Notes: a model not told the origin generated them from the letters alone. 5,668 bases of DNA from Candidatus Latescibacterota bacterium (GCA_016209865.1 JACQVL010000137.1:1-5668), one strand, 5' to 3'. Positions 1 to 5,668 are shown, counted from the first letter of the stretch. Made by a program: numbers and translations.

Positions 1-70
1 ACAAAGGCACAAAGGACACAAAGAACAGCATTTTGATTTGTGAAGCACTTTGTGCTCTTTGTGCCTTTGT
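1..70. repeat. Long imperfect inverted repeat (CACAAAG units), possible terminator
   Basis: Positions 1-23 and 48-70 are reverse complements at 21 of 23 positions, with only a GA/AG swap in the middle, around a 24-nt loop (24-47). Each arm is made of repeated CACAAAG/CTTTGTG heptamers, and the left arm may continue beyond the window edge. It begins 24 nt after the stop codon of the glycosidase gene on the minus strand, so the transcript could fold into a long stem there and end or protect the mRNA. No clear uridine run follows inside the window, so a classical intrinsic terminator cannot be claimed. The composition is distinctly more AT-rich than the genes, which suggests a dispersed intergenic repeat. 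The remaining noncoding bases 71-93 show nothing further. Confidence 0.7.
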
Positions 71-93
71 GGTGAAAACGGGTGTGTCTACTC

Positions 94-2277
94 TCACCCC
101 CACGGCCACGGGGCCGTCCCGTAATAGTACAGCCGCGTGTCGGGCGCGTCGAATGTCTCTTGGATCTCAGCCAGGTCGGTCCCGACCAGCCGGTTGGAAA
201 ACGCCTCCCACACCTGACTCGCGCGGCGCGGGAGGACGATGCGCTTCGGGCCGGGCTTGACGGTGTGCAGGCTGACCCAGTCGCGCGAGGCGCTCACCAC
301 ATCGTCAGACTCGCTGAAGATGTGGACCCCCGCCCATCTGGCGATCCCTCGGAGCAGATGGGACGGGACGTTGGGCGCACCGACCCAGACGGACTTCCAC
401 GTCCCGAAATCCCGCGTCGCCATCCCGGCCTTGCACCGCCCGCGGGTGTACATCAGGTGGGCCAGATGGTCAGCGTCCGGGTCGTCGCAGAAGATGATCG
501 GACCGATGTGGCCGTCCGTCCCCCACTGCGTGTTCGCGGGCAGGTCGCGGGTGATCGGATGCCGGAAGTTGAAGACGGCCGCGTGCAGGCCCCATTCGGG
601 CATGTCGATGCCCAACCGGAGGCCGGTCAGATCGGTCAGGTTCTCCGCCGACCAGGTGCGGTTGATCAGGCCGGCGGCGTAGAGCCAGACCGCCGTCTTC
701 CCGTCCCGCCGGACTTCCCGCGCCACCGCTTCTCGTTGCGCGTCGTCGAGGACGAATGCGTTGAGGAAGATGAACAATTTGTACCGGTCGAGCAGCCCGT
801 GACCGACATCCGACAGCAGGTACGAGTCGTACGGCGCGCCGATGCGGGACAGTCCCCACTGACGCTGTTTGAAGACGAGCGGCCAGTAGAGGGTGTTCTC
901 GAACCGGGTGTAGAACGGGGCGTGCTCGTCGACGATGACCGCGATCTCCGCCGACGGCCGGCGGTCGAGGCTCAGGTTGAACGTCCCCAGCTCGACATAC
1001 CGGGCGAGGTCGCGCTGCTGCTCCGGCACGTTCCAGGTCACGGTCTGGCCGTGGTCGCACCACCAGACCCCGGCGTTCCGGCAGAGGATGTTGGCCATGT
1101 TCCGCCGGTAGACGGCAAGCGTCTCCTGGAGGGAGGTCGTCTGGCCGTAGTTGTTGTCGGGCGGGTCGAGGACGTACGCATGCGGCCGGGTGTCGTCCTC
1201 GGACAGGTAGATCTTGCCGTGGGCGCGGATGGATTCGGTCACCGGCATGAACGTGCCGTCCCCGCCCGCCTGCCGCCAGCCGTAGCTGTACGGGCTGCAG
1301 AGGTAGTCGAGGGTGGGGATGGAAAGCACCTTCGCCAGCGCCAGATGGCCCGATCGGGCGAGGGCAGTCGTCTTCAATTCCGGCCCGCCGAAGAACCCGC
1401 TCGCCCACGCCAACTCGGTCAGATAGCCGTAGAAAATGCCCACAAGGGATTCGTACTGGCACGCCTCTTTGACGGTACGGGAAAGGTGGCCGATGTCATC
1501 CGCGCACAGGTCGGCCAGACATTCGAAGTAATCGACGACCTTCTGGCCGAGCAACGGGTCACGGAATTCGCCCAGATGGAAGGCGTTGAACTCAGCGGGA
1601 GCGGGGACTGCCACCGTGTAGAATTCCAGCCCCGGGTCGCGCCATGCGTCCCGCAACGCCATGCGGTCGCCATCGTACTTCTTCCGGACCCAGGCCTGGA
1701 AATGCCGCTGCATCGGCGGGCTGTAGTCGGCGCAGACGTTCCGCATCGCGCTCTCCTTGACCCACTCCCCCGCGCCGCCGACGCAGATGTGGTAGCCCCA
1801 GACATGCTCCCCAAAATCCTGACTCCGTACGTATTCGACGAACGCGTGCAAATGGTCTGCCGCATCCCGGCGCCACACCTCGGACGCGTACGACTCGACA
1901 TCCCGGTGGCCGTCGTGCCACAGCTCGCACTCATCGTGGTGCATCTCCTGCCACCACTGGGGCGTCTGCAGATGGATGCGGCAGAGAAACCCGACGGACG
2001 GGTTCTTGGCGATGATCGCCCGGAACACCCGGCCGATCGTCGTGAAATCGTGCCAGGAATCCCCGTGGCCGGGACCGACCCACATCAGGTCTCGCGGCTG
2101 ATCGAACGCGTACCCCGGCACTCCGGCCCGCGCGAACACCGCCGCGTTCTCCAGTGCCGGCCAGGGTTGGGCTTCATCCCACTGCGCCCCGCTCCACGCA
2201 CTGCTCAGGAACACCGGCCGGCCGTCGACGTGGACGGTCGGAGCCCCGTTCATCTGGCGTAATTCCACTTTCGGCAT
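94..2277 (-). CDS. GH42-like TIM-barrel glycoside hydrolase with beta-galactosidase trimerisation-like domain
   Basis: A 727-residue protein that most resembles the GH42-like 'beta-galactosidase' families common in environmental bacteria; it probably hydrolyses a glycosidic bond, substrate unknown. Residues about 10-430 fit a TIM barrel: PxxGFLCRIH then TPQWW (94-109), GAGEW (168-172) with E171 as candidate acid/base, IFYGY (281-285), KIYLSEDD (355-362) with E360 as candidate nucleophile, and GVWWCDHG (403-410). Residues about 443-660 look like the Rossmann-like GH42 middle domain: EIAVIVDE, then YKLFIFLNAFVLDDAQ and RDGKTAVW. A small C-terminal domain follows. No signal peptide or membrane segment is seen, so it is probably cytoplasmic. 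The ATG at 2277 is preferred because AAAGGA sits 5 nt upstream; a GTG at 2304 would add nine residues and overlap the upstream stop as GTGA, but lacks a good ribosome site. Last gene of the cluster. Fold class is fairly sure; family number and substrate are not. Confidence 0.85.
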   Translation of the reverse strand: MPKVELRQMNGAPTVHVDGRPVFLSSAWSGAQWDEAQPWPALENAAVFARAGVPGYAFDQPRDLMWVGPGHGDSWHDFTTIGRVFRAIIAKNPSVGFLCRIHLQTPQWWQEMHHDECELWHDGHRDVESYASEVWRRDAADHLHAFVEYVRSQDFGEHVWGYHICVGGAGEWVKESAMRNVCADYSPPMQRHFQAWVRKKYDGDRMALRDAWRDPGLEFYTVAVPAPAEFNAFHLGEFRDPLLGQKVVDYFECLADLCADDIGHLSRTVKEACQYESLVGIFYGYLTELAWASGFFGGPELKTTALARSGHLALAKVLSIPTLDYLCSPYSYGWRQAGGDGTFMPVTESIRAHGKIYLSEDDTRPHAYVLDPPDNNYGQTTSLQETLAVYRRNMANILCRNAGVWWCDHGQTVTWNVPEQQRDLARYVELGTFNLSLDRRPSAEIAVIVDEHAPFYTRFENTLYWPLVFKQRQWGLSRIGAPYDSYLLSDVGHGLLDRYKLFIFLNAFVLDDAQREAVAREVRRDGKTAVWLYAAGLINRTWSAENLTDLTGLRLGIDMPEWGLHAAVFNFRHPITRDLPANTQWGTDGHIGPIIFCDDPDADHLAHLMYTRGRCKAGMATRDFGTWKSVWVGAPNVPSHLLRGIARWAGVHIFSESDDVVSASRDWVSLHTVKPGPKRIVLPRRASQVWEAFSNRLVGTDLAEIQETFDAPDTRLYYYGTAPWPWG

Positions 2278-2282
2278 GGCTG

Positions 2283-2288
2283 TCCTTT
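2283..2288 (-). promoter_or_regulatory. Ribosome binding site of the glycosidase gene
   Basis: The minus strand reads AAAGGA followed by 5 nt and the ATG at 2277. This decides the start against the in-frame GTG at 2304, which has no comparable purine-rich site upstream. Confidence 0.6.
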
Positions 2289-2297
2289 CTGGTGAAC

Positions 2298-2311
2298 TCG
2301 TCACTTGTCAC
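2298..2311 (-). repeat. Two tandem heptamers (GTGACAA, GTGACGA) over a gene end
   Basis: On the minus strand the sequence is GTGACAA followed by GTGACGA. The TGA in the second unit is the stop codon of the UlaG-like gene, and the last codons (Ser-Asp-Lys) come from the repeat itself. It is a shorter copy of the four-unit array at 4767-4794. Confidence 0.7.
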
Positions 2312-3092
2312 TCAACACAAACCGCGCCCCCACCGTCAACGCGGCCATCCGCTGCGCCGGGACGCTCGTCGCCAGGAGTTCGGCAAACGGAGGAAGGAAC
2401 TCCTCGCCGGTGCTGAAGAGCCCATAATGGATGGGCACCGCAACCTTCGGCCGGTGGATGGCACAGAAATACACTGCCTGCTGGTAGAACAGGTTATCCC
2501 CGCCGCTGATGGGGAGGAAGGCGAGGTCGAGCGCAAACCGGCGCAGCCGCTCGTCCCATCCGGCGTAAGGCTGGGTGTCGCCCGGATGGTAGAGGACGAC
2601 GCCGTTGCCCTGAATGAGATAACCGAGGTAACGATACCCGAACGCGTCGTCGTATTCGAGCTGCTGATGCGCCGATGGGATGGCGTGGAGGGTGACTCCC
2701 GCGTGCTCGAACGTGTCGTCCCCGCGCATCGGATGGAGCCGTTTTACATCGAAGCCGAGGGCGTTTGCCCGTTCCTGGCAATACTGAGGAATGACGATGA
2801 CCGCGCCCGGGGAGGCGGCGGCCGCGCCCGGCAGGGTGTCTGGATGGAAATGGTCGGCGTGGTCGTGCGTGCAGCAGATGAGGGCGGCCTGTGTCATCTC
2901 TTCCGGCCGGAGGGGTATCTCCTGAACGACGTCCGTCTCCCGGTAGTACGGGTCGATGTACAGGACGGTCTGACCGAGTTTGATGCAGAAGCTCGACTGG
3001 CCCAGCCACCAGACGGCGGCCTGACCGTGCGGGACGGTGGTGCTCGCGATATCCTGTTGAAGAACTGCTCCCTTCTGTGCGGCCGGTTTCAT
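2301..3092 (-). CDS. UlaG-like metallo-beta-lactamase-fold hydrolase
   Basis: A 263-residue metal-dependent hydrolase of the MBL superfamily, closest in pattern to the UlaG/L-ascorbate-6-phosphate lactonase-like branch. All core metal ligands are visible: THDHADH gives H76, H78, D80 and H81; SAH gives H142; HPGDT gives D172; IHYG gives H222. The opening strand pattern WWLGQSSFCIKLG with LYIDPYY (about 28-50) is typical of this branch. At 263 residues it is shorter than E. coli UlaG (about 350), so it is a compact relative and lactonase activity is only a guess; phosphodiesterase or other hydrolase roles remain possible. No signal peptide. The ATG at 3092 overlaps the TenA stop as ATGA and has AGGTGG 5 nt upstream, indicating coupled translation; a GTG at 3101 preceded by GGAG is a possible alternative that would add three residues. 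The gene ends inside a heptamer repeat, 23 nt before the glycosidase start. Confidence 0.88.
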   Translation of the reverse strand: MKPAAQKGAVLQQDIASTTVPHGQAAVWWLGQSSFCIKLGQTVLYIDPYYRETDVVQEIPLRPEEMTQAALICCTHDHADHFHPDTLPGAAAASPGAVIVIPQYCQERANALGFDVKRLHPMRGDDTFEHAGVTLHAIPSAHQQLEYDDAFGYRYLGYLIQGNGVVLYHPGDTQPYAGWDERLRRFALDLAFLPISGGDNLFYQQAVYFCAIHRPKVAVPIHYGLFSTGEEFLPPFAELLATSVPAQRMAALTVGARFVLSDK

Positions 3093-3739
3093 GCGTCCCA
3101 CCTTTCTCCTGTCGCGGCCATCTCCCAGAAACGGTACTCGTACCGGGCCACGTCGCGGAACAGTGTCTCCATCCTCGCCCGTTCATCGTCCGAGCAGCGG
3201 GCGGCCGCGTCGTCCAGATGCCGGGCGAGAGTATCGACGTAGCCGGCGAACCCCGGGCTCGACCAGTGGTCGATGAACCGCTGCCAGGGGCTTGCCGCGC
3301 GTTGATGCGTTTTCACCCACACCCAGGCGTCGAGGTAGGCTTTCTCCGCCCCGTACAGCGTCGTCAGCTTCTCCGGGAACGAGCAGGTGTGCCCGGTTGC
3401 CAGGAGGAACGTATGGTACGCGTGGCAGGTCGGCGCCATCTCGACGGCGTGGAACGTGACCCCGTGCTCGGCGGCGAGCGCCTCGAACAGGTCGAGTTCG
3501 TTGTGCAGGCCGATCAGGGCTTCCGACAGGAATCGCCGGAGCGAGACCGGGGCTTTGGACACGGTCAGCGCCATGAGCGGGACGGCCTCCCGGACGAACA
3601 GGTAGTCCTGCTGCATCCAGGTGACGAACGTCTGCCGGTCAATCGAATTATCCGCCACGGCGGCTAAGAAGCGATGGTGTAGGATCGCGTCCCAGATCGG
3701 CCGCACGCGGTCGAGGAGGTGTTCGTGGAATGGAACCAT
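3089..3739 (-). CDS. tenA: TenA/thiaminase II family protein, variant lacking the usual active-site Cys
   Basis: A 216-residue, all-helical protein of the TenA family (usual size about 215-235). Known TenA proteins hydrolyse aminopyrimidine breakdown products of thiamin for salvage. Seen here: WMQQDYLF (41-48), where D45 matches the substrate-binding Asp; TCHAYHTFLL (104-113); and the C-terminal signature RYEYRFWEMA (199-208), where E206 matches the catalytic Glu. At the position where classical TenA has its nucleophilic Cys (pattern LLPCxWxY), this protein reads LYGAEKAYLDAW (128-139), with no Cys but with E132; this resembles the TenA_E subclass known from plants and some bacteria. The ATG at 3739 is chosen because GGAGG lies 9 nt upstream; the frame stays open further upstream only as a shadow inside the dehydratase gene. 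It starts 4 nt after the dehydratase stop and overlaps the hydrolase start as ATGA. No thiamin biosynthesis gene or visible thiamin riboswitch is nearby, so the substrate is uncertain. Confidence 0.88.
   Translation of the reverse strand: MVPFHEHLLDRVRPIWDAILHHRFLAAVADNSIDRQTFVTWMQQDYLFVREAVPLMALTVSKAPVSLRRFLSEALIGLHNELDLFEALAAEHGVTFHAVEMAPTCHAYHTFLLATGHTCSFPEKLTTLYGAEKAYLDAWVWVKTHQRAASPWQRFIDHWSSPGFAGYVDTLARHLDDAAARCSDDERARMETLFRDVARYEYRFWEMAATGERWDA
3098..3103 (-). promoter_or_regulatory. Ribosome binding site of the UlaG-like gene
   Basis: AGGTGG on the minus strand lies 5 nt before the ATG at 3092, inside the 3' end of the TenA gene. Together with the ATGA overlap it supports this start over the GTG at 3101, although a GGAG just upstream of that GTG leaves some doubt. 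Confidence 0.5.
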
Positions 3740-3743
3740 GTTG

Positions 3744-4706
3744 TCACCCCTCCGCTTCCCCCAAAATCCCCGCCAGTTGCGCCAGCGCAATGTTCCCGCC
3801 ACTGACGAGCGCGACGACCGTCTGGCCGTGGACATCGACCAGACCCGCCTGCATCGCCGCGATGCCCACGGCGCCGGATGGCTCAACGACGAGCTTCGTC
3901 GTCCCCGCCAGCGTGCGGACAGCGTGTTTGACCTGCTCGTCGGAGACGAGCACGACGTCGTCGACGTACCGCTGGACGTGCTCGAACGGCAGAACGCCCG
4001 GCCGGCCGGCGATGAGCGCGTCACAGATCGTCCGCGCTTCGTCGATCCCGCAGACCTGTCCCTGACGGAACGACCGGTACATCGCCTGGGAACCTTCAGG
4101 CTGCACCCCGATCACACGGGCCGAGGGTCGGATTTCTTTGACGGCCGTCGCCACTCCGGCGATCAGTCCCCCGCTGCTGATGGGGACGAGGACGACATCG
4201 ACGTCCGGGACATGCTCCATGATCTCCAGCCCGATCGTCCCATGTCCGCGCATCACGTTCGGCTCCTCGAACGTGTTGATCACCGTGATTCCGCGTTCAG
4301 CTTTGAGCCGGTCGAGCGTCTCCCACCGGCTCTCGTGCCGGTTCTCGCACAGCACGACCTCCGCGCCAAACCGGCGCGTCCGCTCGACTTTATACGGCGA
4401 GGTCTTCTGCATCATCACGACCGTCGTCGGGATGCCGAGCCGGGTGCCCATGTGCGCGAACGCGGCGGCGAAGTTCCCGGACGAGGAGATGGCCGCGCCC
4501 CGCCGCTTCTCGTCATCGGACAGGCGATTGAGGATGGTGAACGAGGCCCGTGCCTTGTACGAGCCGGTGACCTGCAGGTTTTCGGCCTTCAGCAGGACCG
4601 TCCCGCTGGTCTCTTCGGACAGCGCATCCGCCCGAAGAACCGGCGTCCGCACGACATCCGGGGGAAGCTCCTGCCAAGCGAGATCGATCTCCTTCAATGT
4701 GATCAT
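3744..4706 (-). CDS. PLP-dependent threonine/serine dehydratase or serine racemase family enzyme
   Basis: A 320-residue fold-type II PLP enzyme, complete and of the length of catabolic threonine dehydratases and serine racemases, without the C-terminal ACT regulatory domain of biosynthetic IlvA. TGSYKARAS (48-55) carries the PLP lysine K51. SSSGNF (74-79) is the asparagine loop, where S76 aligns with the second catalytic base of serine racemase; the usual His after GN is Phe here. SSGGL (177-181) stands where the phosphate-binding GGGGL normally is. E204 (QPEGS) and D229 (TICDA) match the metal-binding positions of serine racemase. EPSGAVG (275-281) and VSGGNI (301-306) close the PLP pocket. 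The expected reaction is deamination of threonine or serine, or another beta-hydroxy amino acid, to a 2-oxo acid; racemisation is possible. The start at 4706 has GGAGG 7 nt upstream. The TGA stop lies in a single GTGACAA heptamer, 4 nt before the TenA start. Confidence 0.92.
   Translation of the reverse strand: MITLKEIDLAWQELPPDVVRTPVLRADALSEETSGTVLLKAENLQVTGSYKARASFTILNRLSDDEKRRGAAISSSGNFAAAFAHMGTRLGIPTTVVMMQKTSPYKVERTRRFGAEVVLCENRHESRWETLDRLKAERGITVINTFEEPNVMRGHGTIGLEIMEHVPDVDVVLVPISSGGLIAGVATAVKEIRPSARVIGVQPEGSQAMYRSFRQGQVCGIDEARTICDALIAGRPGVLPFEHVQRYVDDVVLVSDEQVKHAVRTLAGTTKLVVEPSGAVGIAAMQAGLVDVHGQTVVALVSGGNIALAQLAGILGEAEG
3749..3753 (-). promoter_or_regulatory. Ribosome binding site of the TenA-family gene
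   Basis: GGAGG on the minus strand, within the last codons of the dehydratase gene, sits 9 nt before the ATG at 3739. It fixes the TenA start and suggests that the two genes are translated in tandem from one mRNA. Confidence 0.6.
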
Positions 4707-4713
4707 GGATGCG

Positions 4714-4718
4714 CCTCC
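4714..4718 (-). promoter_or_regulatory. Ribosome binding site of the dehydratase gene
   Basis: GGAGG on the minus strand lies 7 nt before the ATG at 4706. It is a strong Shine-Dalgarno match and settles the start. Confidence 0.7.
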
Positions 4719-4733
4719 ACAACATTTTCTGGA

Positions 4734-4750
4734 TTCCGCTTTCGCGGGAA
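4734..4750 (-). other. Short GC-rich hairpin with GAAA tetraloop
   Basis: On the minus strand the sequence TTCCCGC-GAAA-GCGGAA can pair into a six-base-pair stem with one bulged base, closed by a C(GAAA)G tetraloop, an especially stable GNRA type. It lies in the 84-nt gap between the aldo/keto reductase and the dehydratase. It could mark an mRNA processing point, weak termination or a relic of a dispersed palindrome. No U-run follows, so it is not called as a terminator. No convincing -35/-10 promoter was found in this gap. Confidence 0.5.
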
Positions 4751-4766
4751 CGCCCCTGAGCCTTTC

Positions 4767-4794
4767 TCGTCACTTGTCACTTGTCACTCGTCAC
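4767..4794 (-). repeat. Four tandem heptamers (GTGACGA/GTGACAA)
   Basis: On the minus strand four exact 7-nt units follow each other in the order GTGACGA, GTGACAA, GTGACAA, GTGACGA. The first unit carries the TGA stop codon of the aldo/keto reductase; the rest lies in the intergenic gap and is followed directly by GAAAGG. The same units occur twice at 2298-2311 and once at 3741-3747. This looks like a slippage-prone intergenic repeat; its function is unknown. Confidence 0.85.
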
Positions 4795-5668
4795 TGCTCT
4801 CCCATCGCTTTATCCAGCGCCGTGTCGAGCGTCTGCCAGAGCGCGACCCCATCGCTCACGGTCGGATGTCGCAGCCCCGCGACGACATCCTGGACGTAGT
4901 CGGGCTGCCGCATGCCGACCAGGACGGTGCTGACGCCGGGCGCGGAGCGGAGGCAGAACACCGCTTTCTGCGACAGGGACAACGGCCGGATGGATTCCGG
5001 GAGGATCGGGTTCAACGCCTCATGGAGCCGACGGGATCGGCGGTTGGCCATGACGCGATAGACGCTCGTGACCGCGTGCAGCACGCCGCTCACGGCGTCG
5101 ATGTATGCCTCGACCCACGCCTGTATGGCCGGGTTCTGCTCTGCGGCGGGCTGGAGCAGGCCGAACGCAGAGTTCAGCCGGGGGACCAGGTACTGATCGC
5201 TCACATCGTTCCAGTGCTCGACCGTGCCGAAATGCTTCCAATACTCCTGAAGGGTGCGTCCCGCGGTCAGGAGCTGTTTGACCGCGTTTCGCTGTTCGAC
5301 CCCGATCGACAGGGACGGCAGCCTCTCCCGCTCGAACGCGTTTTCCTGCTCCGCGAGCTGTTCGACGGCGCGCTGCACGTCATCGAACGCCGGCGGGTCC
5401 TCGACCGGAAAGTCCGCCAGCCGGACCATCCCGTTGCCCATGATCGCGTTCAACGGGCGGTTGACGAGGACGCCCAGTCCCTGCCGCCTGGCGAACGCCA
5501 GCGCCGTCTCCGTCCCGTTTCCCTGGTTCTGTTCGAGCACTCCGCCGCGCTCGAACAGGTTAACCGGGAGCTGAATGACCCGAAAATGATGGTCGGACGA
5601 GCTCGCTTCCGCGATGGTGTAGACCTGCTCCAAGGAAGTAAAATCGGCGTCGGTCGACGGCCGGGGGA
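4791..5668 (-). CDS. Aldo/keto reductase, C-terminal part (5' end outside window)
   Basis: The frame is open to the right edge of the window, giving 291 visible C-terminal residues; the N-terminal half of the barrel, including the expected Asp/Tyr/Lys/His catalytic residues, lies outside. The family is shown by the late barrel strands: HFRVIQLPVNLFERG (strand 6 type), LGVLVNRPLNAI (strand 7 type), and near the end QKAVFCLRSAPGVSTVLVGM followed by YVQDVVAGL, the usual AKR strand 8 and NADP-site helix pattern. Such enzymes reduce aldehydes or ketones with NAD(P)H. Between strands 7 and 8 there is a helical stretch of about 140 residues (4983-5408), far longer than in standard AKRs. A TTG at 5633 could be read as a start, but conserved-looking sequence continues upstream of it and a barrel starting there would lack its first half, so it is treated as internal. 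The stop lies in the heptamer array, 84 nt before the dehydratase start; same strand, possibly the same transcript. Confidence 0.85.
   Translation of the reverse strand, partial: PRPSTDADFTSLEQVYTIAEASSSDHHFRVIQLPVNLFERGGVLEQNQGNGTETALAFARRQGLGVLVNRPLNAIMGNGMVRLADFPVEDPPAFDDVQRAVEQLAEQENAFERERLPSLSIGVEQRNAVKQLLTAGRTLQEYWKHFGTVEHWNDVSDQYLVPRLNSAFGLLQPAAEQNPAIQAWVEAYIDAVSGVLHAVTSVYRVMANRRSRRLHEALNPILPESIRPLSLSQKAVFCLRSAPGVSTVLVGMRQPDYVQDVVAGLRHPTVSDGVALWQTLDTALDKAMGEQ

Noticed and set aside
1-70. CRISPR array or mobile-element terminal repeat.
   Set aside because: There is only one inverted pair with short internal units, no regular spacers and no transposase gene nearby.
470-1462. A 330-codon minus-strand frame inside the glycosidase gene.
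   Set aside because: Low-complexity Arg/Pro-rich translation in another frame of a well-supported gene; shadow frame caused by high GC.
82-2262. A reading frame of over 700 codons on the plus strand, opposite the glycosidase gene.
   Set aside because: It lies in exact codon register with the minus-strand gene, so its stops would need TTA, CTA or TCA codons in the real gene, which GC-rich genes rarely use. Its product is Arg/Pro/Val-rich with no recognisable motif, whereas the minus-strand protein has clear glycosidase features and a ribosome site. It ends exactly where the real gene uses a TTA leucine codon.
2154-3242. A 362-codon plus-strand frame spanning the end of the glycosidase, the hydrolase and part of TenA.
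   Set aside because: It crosses three well-supported minus-strand genes and their junctions and has no recognisable domain; it is the antisense shadow.
3740-4024. An upstream extension of the TenA reading frame to a start near 4024.
   Set aside because: The extra residues are Ser/Arg-rich and lie entirely inside the dehydratase gene; the ATG at 3739 has a good ribosome site and gives the normal TenA length.
4707-4790. Promoter or thiamin riboswitch upstream of the dehydratase gene.
   Set aside because: The gap is only 84 nt and is filled by the heptamer array and hairpin; no clear -35/-10 pair or thiamin-box sequence was found.
5631-5633. TTG as the start of the aldo/keto reductase.
   Set aside because: The frame continues open to the window edge, no good ribosome site is visible before the TTG, and an AKR starting there would lack the first half of its barrel and its catalytic residues.

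Overview
The window is a GC-rich stretch of bacterial DNA in which every convincing gene lies on the minus strand, so the genes are read from the right end to the left end. In transcription order they are: an aldo/keto reductase whose 5' end is cut off by the window edge; a fold-type II PLP enzyme of the threonine dehydratase/serine racemase family; a TenA/thiaminase II family protein; a UlaG-like metallo-beta-lactamase-fold hydrolase; and a GH42-like TIM-barrel glycoside hydrolase. No mobile-element gene, RNA gene, CRISPR array or defence system is visible.

The four genes from 4706 down to 94 are packed like one operon. The dehydratase stop is 4 nt from the TenA start. The TenA stop and the hydrolase start overlap as ATGA. 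The hydrolase stop is 23 nt from the preferred glycosidase start. The aldo/keto reductase is separated from these by 84 nt holding a small GNRA-loop hairpin and four tandem copies of a heptamer (GTGACAA/GTGACGA on the coding strand). The same heptamer recurs at two other gene junctions, and at all three it contains the TGA stop codon. Beyond the last gene, positions 1-70 form a long imperfect inverted repeat built from CACAAAG-type units. It is AT-richer than its surroundings and may act as a terminator or be a dispersed element.

Nothing fixes the taxon. The GH42-like enzyme, the AKR with a long helical insert and the simple heptamer repeats at gene borders fit an uncultured, environmental, polysaccharide-using bacterium of the Planctomycetota/Armatimonadota/Poribacteria kind. 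That is an impression from protein style, not a demonstrated assignment.

The proteins could cooperate as a small catabolic unit: sugar release by the glycosidase, lactone or phosphoester-type hydrolysis by the UlaG-like enzyme, carbonyl reduction by the AKR, and deamination or amide cleavage by the PLP and TenA proteins. No single known pathway contains exactly this set, so the shared role is inferred. The most interesting points are the TenA protein without the usual active-site cysteine but with a glutamate nearby, the roughly 140-residue helical insertion in the aldo/keto reductase, and the stop-codon-bearing heptamer repeats.
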